Assembly (NCBI GenBank): GCA_965116715.1
Contig: OZ220724.1
Location: 2,046,001-2,110,000 of the forward strand
DNA from: Poriferisodalis sp965116715
GTDB taxonomy: Bacteria > Actinomycetota > Acidimicrobiia > Acidimicrobiales > Poriferisodalaceae
DNA: 64,000 nt
Direction: 5' to 3'
The position numbers and the translations under genes were made by a program. Positions 16,261 to 24,212 of the stretch are shown here, one piece after another (position 1 is the stretch's first letter; every line of letters starts with the position of its first letter). Under the pieces are notes generated by a model. The model saw only the letters and a list, made by a program, of their open reading frames with translations. It was not told where the DNA came from and ran no database searches.

Positions 16261-18942
16261 CTACGGCCTGATGCTGGCATCCGGGCGGAGACTGTTCAGA
16301 ATCTCCCGGACGTTGCCGACACCTGCGGCGCCAGCGCCATCATGGTTGGTCGCGACACCGGCTGCGATGACCCGGAAGCCGGACCGTGCCGGCAGCCTCG
16401 CCATGCTTGCAGAGGTGTAGCTGATGTGCACCTGGTAGTCAGGCGTTGCCCAAGTCACGGTCGCAACGTCAGCAGGAGTAGCTGTCGTGTCGAGACGTGG
16501 GGCGATGTCACCGGCAAGATCAGCGCCGTTCACAGCCTGCAATTCGTCGTTGAAGCGGACCACGACACCAACCTGGGACAGGCCGCCCGACAGGTCCAGA
16601 CCTGCAGGGCTGGGCACGCCGAGCGCGGCGCTCTTGGTCGTCAGCGTGCCGCCGTCGACGTACGACACGCTGAAGTTGGCGTTGAAGTCGTCGTTGGAGA
16701 CCAGCGCTGCAGCCAGATCGCCGATCGTCGGCCCGTTCGGACGTGCTGGGTTCGCCGTCTGGGGCCGCACATCGGAGATGGTGTAGCTGATCCGCTGATT
16801 CACGGAGTCCACAGCAACCCTGATGCTGAACGCGTTCCCATTCGGGAAGGTGCGGTCATCGAAGCCGAACAGTGTCCAGCTGTTGCCGCGCGCACCCGAA
16901 GCGATGCCCGTTGCCTTGGCGGTCACAGTCATCGTCGTCGTCGTATCTGCGTTGACGATGTTCGCACTGGCTTGCGTGCTGTGCACGTAGTTGCCAATGG
17001 ACACACTCTGGACCTCAAAGTTGCCAGTGCCAGTAGGCGGCGCCGTGTTGGTCTTGACCGCTGCCACCGTGTGGCGGGTCAGCGCACTTCGGCGGCCGCC
17101 CTGGTCGATGATCGCACTCCGCTGGATCGTGATCACGTCCTTGGCTTCCAAGGCAGAACTGGCTTGCACGGTGTACCGCGTGATGGAACCCATACGAGCG
17201 GCAGCAGTAGCGGCAGTCGGCTGACTCGGCGTGACTGTCGCACCCGTCCGCGCAATGCTGACGAAGTCTGCGAAGTCGGTACCGGCCAACTCCGAGTGGA
17301 GAATGTTCGGCTCGGTCACGAACACATGGAAAGTGTCCACACCGGGCACGGCGACGATCTCCACGATCGGCGCAGTCCGGTCACGGGCGATCGTGACCGC
17401 CGCCAGTGTCATCGACGCATCCTCCAGCGGACGCTGGTCCATGGCCGCGCCGATCTTGCCGCCGCCGACCACGCTGATCGTGTCACCAGCTTCGAGGTGG
17501 TGGCTCAGCGTGATGGTCACGGTGCGGTCCGCGGTGAAGATCAGGTCCTGGACCGTTCCTGTCTCGTCCGGGGTCGTCGCCAACGCTTGGAGTCGGCGGC
17601 CGTTGAGCCGGTACAGGGTCGGGTCCAGCACGGTGCCCCTGCGGTCCACAGCGCTGTTGTTGGCCGTGCCATCACCGTCCGCATCGGCGGGCAGCATGAC
17701 ATTGTCGCTGAAGGTCACCCGGAACTGGGTGGTGTAGTCGCCGACCGACTTGCCCGATCCAGCAGGAATCTGGGCAGCAGCGGTGTACTTCAGCGGCGTG
17801 ATCGTCGCGGTCAGCATGCTGGAGGTCTTCGCAGCAGCGACGGCGTCAGCCATCACCGAGTCGCTGACCACAGCAGTGCCGCCGACCGCCACGATGCCCA
17901 AGTGCGTCTTGTTGCCAGCGCGAGTCTCAGCCGTGGAGGCCAGGTAGTCGCTGACCGCGGCAGGCAGCTCGTCGCCGACCAGCAGGATCGGCACCGAGCC
18001 CGCAGTACCCAGGCCGCGGCCCAGCACCGGAGCGGCAGTGATGCCGTCCGCGATCGCGTCGCGGTTCACCAGGGCAACCAGATCGGGGTTGGTCTGCAGC
18101 ACGTCGGAGCAGTTGCCGAGCATCTCCTTGGCAACCATCACCGAGGTGCCAGCGGCAGAGCCGCCAGAGATGCGCTGCACGTTGACAACGCCGACGTTCT
18201 CGACCAGGTCTTCCACGATGCCGTCAGACACGGCGCCAGTGCCGCCGACGACCACGACGCGCTCGACCTTGTTGTCGGTCAAGAAGCTCGAAGTGGCCTC
18301 AGGCAGCATGTCGGCGCCGGTCAGCAGGATCGGCAGGCCCAGGCGGTACGCCAGCGGACCAGAGATCACTGCATCCGCACGGCCGTCGTCGCCGCCGTTG
18401 ACAAGAATGGCGGCGGACTGGTCAGAACCGCACCACGTCGGGTTCGGTCCGCCCAGCTCGTCGCCGATCGCAGCAGCGGTCGCGTACCGATCAGCACCCG
18501 AAACGCGATCCACGCTCGGACGCGAGCCCAAGCCCTCGATCGCCGTGACGATCGCGTCGGGCACCGCAGCGGTGCCGCCCACGACGATCACTTCGGTCAC
18601 GTTGTGCTCATCGATGTAGCGGGCCACGTTGTGCGGGAGCTGATTCGAGCGCGTCAGCATCACTGCCGCGTTCAAATTGCCCGCAAGACCCGCTGCGGTG
18701 ACGGCGTCAACCTGGGACTCGCCCGAGGCAATGATCACCGTCGTCACAGCACCCTCATCGGCAGCGAATCGCTCAGCGAGCGCTACCGCGGTGTTGTAGC
18801 GGTGAGAGCCAGCGAACTGACGCGAATCGGGGACATCGTCGCCGTTCGTGTCGAACGGGCGCGCAGTCGACTGACCTCCCGAAACCCCGAGCGCTGAGCG
18901 CCGTTTACGTCCTCGGTTACGTACAGGCCGTGAAGGCTGCAC
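16261..18942 (-). CDS. CWB2 surface protein paralog A, signal peptide lost
   Basis: 893 residues from a GTG at 18942. From DTNGDDVPDSRQFAGSHRY onward it matches paralog B closely: three CWB2 repeats (VDRVSGADRYATAAAIGDEL, VVVGGTAAVPDAI, VVVGGTGAVSDGI), a FTADRTVTITLSHHLEAGD domain, DRTAPIVEIVAVPGVDTF, and the C-terminal module GARGNSWTLFGFDDR. In B this is preceded by a signal peptide; in A the homology stops abruptly at 18853, and upstream is a basic, non-secretory stretch (VQPSRPVRNRGRKRRSAL) that reads through a TTACGT-type repeat. No ribosome-binding site precedes the GTG. The product would stay in the cytosol, so the gene is probably inactive despite its intact frame. Confidence 0.85.
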   Translation of the reverse strand: MQPSRPVRNRGRKRRSALGVSGGQSTARPFDTNGDDVPDSRQFAGSHRYNTAVALAERFAADEGAVTTVIIASGESQVDAVTAAGLAGNLNAAVMLTRSNQLPHNVARYIDEHNVTEVIVVGGTAAVPDAIVTAIEGLGSRPSVDRVSGADRYATAAAIGDELGGPNPTWCGSDQSAAILVNGGDDGRADAVISGPLAYRLGLPILLTGADMLPEATSSFLTDNKVERVVVVGGTGAVSDGIVEDLVENVGVVNVQRISGGSAAGTSVMVAKEMLGNCSDVLQTNPDLVALVNRDAIADGITAAPVLGRGLGTAGSVPILLVGDELPAAVSDYLASTAETRAGNKTHLGIVAVGGTAVVSDSVMADAVAAAKTSSMLTATITPLKYTAAAQIPAGSGKSVGDYTTQFRVTFSDNVMLPADADGDGTANNSAVDRRGTVLDPTLYRLNGRRLQALATTPDETGTVQDLIFTADRTVTITLSHHLEAGDTISVVGGGKIGAAMDQRPLEDASMTLAAVTIARDRTAPIVEIVAVPGVDTFHVFVTEPNILHSELAGTDFADFVSIARTGATVTPSQPTAATAAARMGSITRYTVQASSALEAKDVITIQRSAIIDQGGRRSALTRHTVAAVKTNTAPPTGTGNFEVQSVSIGNYVHSTQASANIVNADTTTTMTVTAKATGIASGARGNSWTLFGFDDRTFPNGNAFSIRVAVDSVNQRISYTISDVRPQTANPARPNGPTIGDLAAALVSNDDFNANFSVSYVDGGTLTTKSAALGVPSPAGLDLSGGLSQVGVVVRFNDELQAVNGADLAGDIAPRLDTTATPADVATVTWATPDYQVHISYTSASMARLPARSGFRVIAAGVATNHDGAGAAGVGNVREILNSLRPDASIRP
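18905..18926. repeat. TTACGT double motif, left copy (possible att-like site)
   Basis: TTACGT (18905-18910) and TTACGTACAG (18917-18926) lie in direct repeat 12 bp apart. A similar arrangement, TTACGT then TTACGTACAG 11 bp apart, is at 23654-23674, immediately upstream of the integrase start, in the same orientation. It is about 50 bp from the point where CWB2 paralog A loses homology to B. Confidence 0.45.
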
Positions 18943-18995
18943 TGGTCCGCAATGCAGTCGCCGTTCCTGTACTCATGACAGACACTGAAAATCAC

Positions 18996-19025
18996 TTGAA
19001 ACACCACAAACTCAGCTTTTACGGT
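18996..19025 (+). promoter_or_regulatory. Predicted promoter of coiled-coil gene 3
   Basis: TTGAAA (18996-19001), 18-bp spacer, TACGGT (19020-19025). The preceding GACACTGAAAATCA matches GACACTGAAATTCA upstream of paralogs 1 and 2, so the promoter region is homologous although the spacer differs. Confidence 0.45.
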
Positions 19026-19062
19026 CTGCAGTCTCCACACCTTGTCCACATGGGAGTCCGCC

Positions 19063-19383
19063 GTGTCTGAAGAAGATCGTTCCCGCCTCTACGATTGGTT
19101 CTGTGAGCAGATCGACAAGCCGCGCGCGGAGTACCTGATGTCGTGCCTGGCGCCCGCGCCGCTGCCCGACTTGGTGACCAAGGAGTTCTTCGCCGCCGAG
19201 CTGTCAGCGCAGCTTGCTCGCTACGCCACCAAAGAGGACCTGCGCCGTCTGGAGACCAAGATAGACCGGCTGTACCACTTGCGCGAGGCCGATCGCAAAG
19301 AGCGGACGCACCAGTTCTTCTGGCTGATCGGCACCATCATCGCCGCGCATGGCGCCCTGGCGGGATACGGCGTCTTTTTCTAG
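19063..19383 (+). CDS. Coiled-coil, single-TM protein (paralog 3, diverged)
   Basis: 106 residues from the GTG at 19063, with GGGAG about 7 bases upstream. The head matches paralogs 1 and 2 (SEEDRSRLYDWFCEQIDKPR, AEYLMSCLAPAPLPDLVTKE). The hendecad repeats are replaced by an ordinary coiled coil (YATKEDLRRLETKIDRLYHL) reminiscent of DUF1640-type proteins, and the C-terminal TM is FFWLIGTIIAAHGALAGYG. It is upstream of CWB2 paralog B in the same direction, 167 bp apart. This repeats the association of a coiled-coil gene with a CWB2 gene seen at paralog A. Function unknown. Confidence 0.78.
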   Translation: MSEEDRSRLYDWFCEQIDKPRAEYLMSCLAPAPLPDLVTKEFFAAELSAQLARYATKEDLRRLETKIDRLYHLREADRKERTHQFFWLIGTIIAAHGALAGYGVFF

Positions 19384-19550
19384 CCCTCCGGGGCTTGCGC
19401 GCAGGGGGGCCACGCCGTACCCTTCACAGAGGCCGTGTCACAGGGCGCGCCCTTGCGCGGTTCTACATGTCAGGCGGGAGATCGGTGCCAGAAGGGCGTC
19501 GGGGCCCGGCACCAATAACCCATTGATTCCAAGCACAGGAGGCTCGGAAG

Positions 19551-22361
19551 TTGACTATTCGAACGAAGCGGCGGGGCAGGACCCTTGCTGCGATCTTGGC
19601 AGCGATGCTTGTGGCATCGGTGCTCTCGGTCGTAGCGGGTGGCCCGGTCCAAGCCGCAAATACCTCTGGTGAGGTGCTGATCGACACGAACGGCGACGAT
19701 GTCCCCGATTCGCGTCAGTTCGCTGGCTCTCACCGCTACAACACCGCAGTGAAGCTCGCTGAACGTTTCGCTGCCGATGAGGGTTCAGTTTCGACGGTGA
19801 TCATTGCCTCGGGCGAGTCCCAGGTCGATGCTGTGACGGCTGCGGGTCTTGCGGGCAATTTGAACGCGCCGGTGATGCTGACGCGCTCGAACCAGCTGCC
19901 GCACAACGTGGCCCGCTATATCGATGAGCACAATGTCACTGAGGTGATCGTGGTCGGCGGCACCGCCGCGGTGCCTGATGCGATCCTGACGGCGATCGAG
20001 GGCTTGGGCTCGCGTCCGAGCGTGGATCGTGTTTCGGGTGCTGACCGGTATGCGACGGCTGCCCGGATCGGCGACGAGCTGGGGGGTCCGAACCCGACGT
20101 GGTGCGGGTCGACCCAGACGGCTGCGATTTTGGTGAACGGCGGCGATGAAGGCCGCGCGGATGCGGTTGTGGCTGGTCCTTTGGCGTTCCGCTTGGGCCT
20201 GCCGATCCTGCTGACGATGGCTGATGAGATCCCGGAGGCGACTGCGTCGTTCTTGACCGACAACAAGGTCGAGCGCGTCGTGGTCATCGGCGGCATGGGC
20301 GCCGTGTCTGACGGCATCGTGAACGAGCTGGTCGAAGAGGTCGGCGTGGTGAACGTGCAGCGCATTTCCGGCGGCTCTGCTGCTGCGACGTCGGTGATGG
20401 TTGCCAAGGAGATGCTGGGCAACTGCGCTGAGGTGCTGAACACCAACCGCGACATGGTCGCTTTGGTGAACCGCGACGCGATCGCGGACGGCATCACTGC
20501 TGCGCCGGTGCTGGGCCGCGGCCTGGGCGACGGCGGCTCGGTGCCGATCCTGCTGGTCGGCGACGAACTGCCTAGCGCAGTGAGCGACTACCTGGCTTCC
20601 ACCGCTGAGGTGCGCGGCGGTCAGAAGACCCACCTGGGAATCGTGGCGATCGGCGGCACTGCTGTGGTCAGCGACTCGGTGATGGATGACGCCGAAGCTG
20701 CGGCGAAGACCTCGGCTGCGCTGACCGCGGCGATCGAAGCGAAGAAGGACGCTCAAGGCCAGTACACGAACACCTTCAGCGTCTCCTTCAGCGACGACGT
20801 GAAGCTGCCTGTGGACGCGGATGATCCCGCTGACGGCATCCAGGACGACGAGCGGCGCGGCACGGTGCTCGACCCGACGTTGTATCGGGTGAACGGTCGC
20901 CGCATCGAGGCGCTTGTCGATACTTCGACTGATCCTGTCAACGAGGAGTCGATCGGCGCTCTTGACCTGATCTTCACCGCGGACCGCACGGTAGAGGTGA
21001 CCTTGAGCCACCCGCTCGAAGCCGGTGACACCATCAGCGTGGTCGGCGGCGGCAAGGTCGGCGACAACAGCGACCAGCGCAAGCTCGAAGCAGCGTCGCT
21101 CACCCTCGCTGCAGTCGCTAAAACCACAGACCGCACCGCACCGGTGGTCGAGATCATCGCTGTGGCCGGTCAGGACGACTTCGTCGTCTTGGTGACTGAG
21201 CCGAACGAGCTCCACAACGAGCTGACCGACAGCGAGTGGGCCGACTACATCAAAGTCGACGGCAAGGGCACGCGGAACGTCGTGATTAATCAGCCCACGG
21301 TTACCACCGGTCACCAGCGCCAGGGTGCGCATGTGCGGATGACCGTCGAGTTGGACACAACGAATGGCGAAGCAGCGCTTGCTGCGGGTGACGTGATCAC
21401 CGTGGAGCGCCAGGCGTATCTCGACAAGAGCGGCCGCGGCAACTCGCTGCGCCGTCTCACGGTCCCGGCCATCAAGGCTGCGGGCAAGTTCGAGATCACC
21501 AGCGTGTCCATCGGCGACAATCGCCACGACGCCCAAGCGATGGCGACGATCACGTCGATCGGTACCGACACCGATGCGAAGATGGTGATCAAGGCCAAGA
21601 AGGGCGGCGCTGCTGACGGCGCGGCCGGCAACGTCTGGGTCATGTACGGCTACGACGACCGTGCCGCTGCTTCGGCGAGCACGCTGGCGTTCGACATCGA
21701 CGTCGCGGTCGACATGGCGAACCAGGTGATCAGCTACACCATCTCCGATGTCGTCCCGAACAAGGACATCGGCGTGCCTGCCGACTTGGAGGACCTGGCT
21801 TCAGCGTTGGTTTCCAACAGTGATTTCGCCGCCAACTTCTCGGTCGACTACGTCCGAGACACGGACGGCAGCACCGACGACAGCAAGTCGACCCCGCTGG
21901 GCGGCACGAACCCAGGCGGCCTGCACTTCTCCGGCGGTGTCTCGTCGGTGGCTGTGCTGGTGCAGTTCAACGACGCCGTCGCGAGTCTTGCGAACGGTGG
22001 TGTGGACCTCGCGTTCGACATTGCTGGCAAGATCGACACCGACACGTCCACTGACGCGCCCGGACTTGCCAGCTTGGGCACTGGCGATCTCGGCGCCGAC
22101 ACTGACCTCAGTGCAACGAGCGACAATGTCGTCGTGAGATTCCAGCCCCCGGACAACCAGGTGCACATCTCCTACGCGTCGCACTCATTGCTGCGGCTGC
22201 CGACTCGGGCCGGATTCCGTGTCATCGCTAACGGTGTTGCTACCGGCTATGGCGACACGGTCAACACACCGAATGTCACGGCTGTCACCAACGTTCGGGA
22301 GATTCTGAATAGTCTCCGCCCGAACAGCAGTGTCAAGCCGGTGGCGTTCAGCACGTCGTAG
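19551..22361 (+). CDS. CWB2 surface protein paralog B, complete
   Basis: 936 residues. The TTG start at 19551 is fixed by AGGAGG eight bases upstream. Signal peptide: TIRTKRRGRTLAAILAAMLV, cleavage near GGPVQAAN. Then a short calcium-site-like segment (DTNGDDVPDSRQ), three CWB2 repeats (residues about 55-365; SGADRYATAARIGDELGGP, VVIGGMGAVSDGI, IVAIGGTAVVSDSV), an Ig-like region (TADRTVEVTLSHPLEAGD, DRTAPVVEIIAVAG), and the C-terminal module GAAGNVWVMYGYDDR, SYTISDVVP. The protein should be exported and held on the cell wall. It is the intact counterpart of paralog A, diverging from it across the 19-kb intergenic region. Its 3' end carries the full two-hairpin module, shared with the convergent integrase. 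Confidence 0.93.
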   Translation: MTIRTKRRGRTLAAILAAMLVASVLSVVAGGPVQAANTSGEVLIDTNGDDVPDSRQFAGSHRYNTAVKLAERFAADEGSVSTVIIASGESQVDAVTAAGLAGNLNAPVMLTRSNQLPHNVARYIDEHNVTEVIVVGGTAAVPDAILTAIEGLGSRPSVDRVSGADRYATAARIGDELGGPNPTWCGSTQTAAILVNGGDEGRADAVVAGPLAFRLGLPILLTMADEIPEATASFLTDNKVERVVVIGGMGAVSDGIVNELVEEVGVVNVQRISGGSAAATSVMVAKEMLGNCAEVLNTNRDMVALVNRDAIADGITAAPVLGRGLGDGGSVPILLVGDELPSAVSDYLASTAEVRGGQKTHLGIVAIGGTAVVSDSVMDDAEAAAKTSAALTAAIEAKKDAQGQYTNTFSVSFSDDVKLPVDADDPADGIQDDERRGTVLDPTLYRVNGRRIEALVDTSTDPVNEESIGALDLIFTADRTVEVTLSHPLEAGDTISVVGGGKVGDNSDQRKLEAASLTLAAVAKTTDRTAPVVEIIAVAGQDDFVVLVTEPNELHNELTDSEWADYIKVDGKGTRNVVINQPTVTTGHQRQGAHVRMTVELDTTNGEAALAAGDVITVERQAYLDKSGRGNSLRRLTVPAIKAAGKFEITSVSIGDNRHDAQAMATITSIGTDTDAKMVIKAKKGGAADGAAGNVWVMYGYDDRAAASASTLAFDIDVAVDMANQVISYTISDVVPNKDIGVPADLEDLASALVSNSDFAANFSVDYVRDTDGSTDDSKSTPLGGTNPGGLHFSGGVSSVAVLVQFNDAVASLANGGVDLAFDIAGKIDTDTSTDAPGLASLGTGDLGADTDLSATSDNVVVRFQPPDNQVHISYASHSLLRLPTRAGFRVIANGVATGYGDTVNTPNVTAVTNVREILNSLRPNSSVKPVAFSTS

Positions 22362-22406
22362 GGATCTGATCCCACGGTCAGGCGTAACCGTCTGATCAAC
22401 GGCTGA

Positions 22407-22465
22407 GCCAGCCACACGGCTGGCAAGACCAAGAAGGACCCCGGGGCTCCCGCCCCGGGGTCCTT
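22407..22465. terminator. Two-hairpin terminator module of CWB2 paralog B
   Basis: Small hairpin GCCAGCC/GGCTGGC (22407-22424), linker AAGACCAAG, then a perfect 14-bp stem with a 4-base loop (22434-22465). The stem sequence is identical to the one after paralog A. It lies between the convergent CWB2 gene B and the integrase gene and can serve both. Confidence 0.85.
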
Positions 22466-22470
22466 CGCGT

Positions 22471-23640
22471 CTACGTGGACAGAAACTCGCCCCAGGCCTG
22501 CATCAGCGAGCGGCGCTCTTCCAAGCGATCGGTGCGCTGGTACGCGGCACGCACCGTGTTGCGGTCCTCGTGCGCGGTGGCGCGATGCACCGTCATCGAG
22601 TCATAGCCCGCCTCGATGGCCCAGTCCGAGAACGTCGACCGCAGGCCATGGGTCGTGGTGTCGATGCCGAGCTCGGCGAACATCTTGATGGGCACATTGC
22701 GGTGAAACGGCCTGCCCGCCGCGGTCGGGAACACCAACGCCGATCTGATGCCCTGGCGTCTTGCCAGCCAGCGGGCGTTGTGCAGCACCCCGAGGGCGAA
22801 GCTCGACAGCGGCACCCGGTGCTCGCGCCCAGCCTTCATGCGCTCGGCGGGAACCGTCCAGACTTCCGACTCGAAATCGATCTCCGACCAGGTGACCGCT
22901 AGGGCCTCGCTGATCCGCACCGCCGTCGCCACCACGAACTCGAACAAGTGAGCCGCCATCGGGCGACGGTAATCCTGGGCCAGCTGCAGCGCCGCCGGCA
23001 CGTCAGCCCACGCGAGCGCCCGATGATGGGTGGACTGGTGGTCGTTCTTGGGCAGAACAGCCCGGACCGCGTCGCACGGATTGTCATCTCGGAGGCCGTT
23101 CGCCTTCGCCCAGTCCATCAGCACGGCCAGCCGCTGCAGCATCTTGCGGCCGAGCGCAGGCTTGGCCTGCCAGATCGGCTCGAGCACGCCGATGATGTGA
23201 GCGGACGTGACCAGCTCGACCGGCATGTCGATGAGACCGGCTGCATGGCGATCCAGCGATGAGCGCCAGTCGCGGACCGTTTCGGGCTTCATGCGGCGCA
23301 GCGGGATCACCGCTTCGAGCGCCAGCGCCAGCGTCGGGGTAGGTCCGGCGGACGATCTGCGGGCAGCGACCCTGCCCGATTTCACCGCCACGTAGTTCTG
23401 GGCGGCCAGCTTGCGGGCCTCAGAGAGCGAGACCGCCGGGTAGCCGCCAAGCCCCCGCGCCACACGTCGGCCGTCCGCTCCACGAACCTCTGCGACCCAT
23501 GACTTGGTGACGCCGGAGGGAGCCACGTTGCTCGGGTTGACGACGAGACGCAGCCCCTTGCTGCCGCGACCGTCCCCGTAGCGCCCGGGCGTCGCGCACG
23601 ACTTCACGAAATGGGCCGTCAAGGGCTGGTGATTCGGCAT
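22471..23640 (-). CDS. int: P4-type tyrosine recombinase (integrase)
   Basis: 389 residues from ATG 23640. The N-terminal arm-binding domain is of the DUF4102/P4 kind (GRYGDGRGSKGLRLVVNPS, GLGGYPAVSLSEARKLA). The catalytic domain shows Arg I (AVRISEALAVTWSEIDFE), the HxxR box (TTHGLRSTFSDWA), the following His (TAHEDRN) and the nucleophile Tyr (TVRAAYQRTD). All active-site residues are present, so it should be active. P4-type integrases normally insert islands into tRNA genes, but no tRNA gene is near. It ends 5 bp from the terminator of CWB2 paralog B and starts 14 bp from a TTACGT double motif (23654-23674). Confidence 0.92.
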   Translation of the reverse strand: MPNHQPLTAHFVKSCATPGRYGDGRGSKGLRLVVNPSNVAPSGVTKSWVAEVRGADGRRVARGLGGYPAVSLSEARKLAAQNYVAVKSGRVAARRSSAGPTPTLALALEAVIPLRRMKPETVRDWRSSLDRHAAGLIDMPVELVTSAHIIGVLEPIWQAKPALGRKMLQRLAVLMDWAKANGLRDDNPCDAVRAVLPKNDHQSTHHRALAWADVPAALQLAQDYRRPMAAHLFEFVVATAVRISEALAVTWSEIDFESEVWTVPAERMKAGREHRVPLSSFALGVLHNARWLARRQGIRSALVFPTAAGRPFHRNVPIKMFAELGIDTTTHGLRSTFSDWAIEAGYDSMTVHRATAHEDRNTVRAAYQRTDRLEERRSLMQAWGEFLST

Positions 23641-23653
23641 GTTCAGCGGTGAC

Positions 23654-23674
23654 TTACGTCTTTCTTACGTACAG
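23654..23674. repeat. TTACGT double motif, right copy (possible att-like site)
   Basis: TTACGT (23654-23659) and TTACGTACAG (23665-23674), spaced 11 bp, just upstream of the integrase ATG. It is the partner of 18905-18926. Either a recombination/arm site or an integrase promoter/operator. Confidence 0.45.
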
Positions 23675-24179
23675 ACGAGGTCTGCGACCAGGCACGTCTG
23701 CGGTAAGTCGCTCACTGCCTGTCTAGCGCCGCGCGCACATTGGAGACAAGAGCAAACATGCAGGTCAGAGCTATCAAATTGCTCCCAAATGCAAAGCGAT
23801 TGCGCGAGCTTCCCCGCGCTTGTGTCGGGCCCGTGCTGAGCACTGAGGTGCCGTTGGGCCCCAATAGCCGTCGCCAGGCCGTCGCGCCATCAGATGCGGT
23901 TCATTTCCAAGGTTCCGAGCGGGGCAATGTAGAAGCAGCTCAACTCGTCGTGCAAGTGGCTCATGCCTGTCGCCGCTTTCTGCACGAACGAGCACATGGT
24001 GAGACTGTCAGGGAGACTCGAGTGAGTTCACAGCCATACGCGAGCTACGAAGTGCCGCCGAATACCTCGACCGCACCGAGCATCAACCGGCTGATCCGGC
24101 CCTAGGCAGCCGAATCAGCCGTTCGTCACGCTGGCAGCCCGTGGTGCGTGCAATGCGCTCGGTGGCGTCGGGCCGGAGA
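23675..24179. other. 505-bp gap, no supported gene
   Basis: Base composition is less GC-rich than the neighbours. Short frames occur on both strands, but none has a ribosome-binding site or a recognisable fold. A run near 24040-24110 in one plus frame (ELRSAAEYLDRTEHQPADPA) looks protein-like but has no start codon after the preceding stop, so it may be a gene remnant. Confidence 0.4.
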
Positions 24180-24180
24180 T

Positions 24181-24208
24181 CACCGCGTCGGCGGCGACGG
24201 GTGCGGTG
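24181..24208 (-). terminator. Hairpin after CWB2 paralog C
   Basis: CACCG/CGGTG and CGTCG/CGACG form a bulged stem immediately after the stop of paralog C. It is unrelated to the module after paralogs A and B. Confidence 0.4.
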
Positions 24209-24212
24209 TTTC

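Noticed and set aside
10806..22465. Shared 3' hairpins as integron attC sites
   Set aside because: No RYYYAAC/GTTRRRY core pair was seen, the integrase is P4-type rather than IntI-type, and the genes lie on both strands.
23740..24105. 121-codon plus-strand frame beyond the integrase
   Set aside because: No ribosome-binding site, no recognisable fold and an overlapping frame on the other strand of similar quality.
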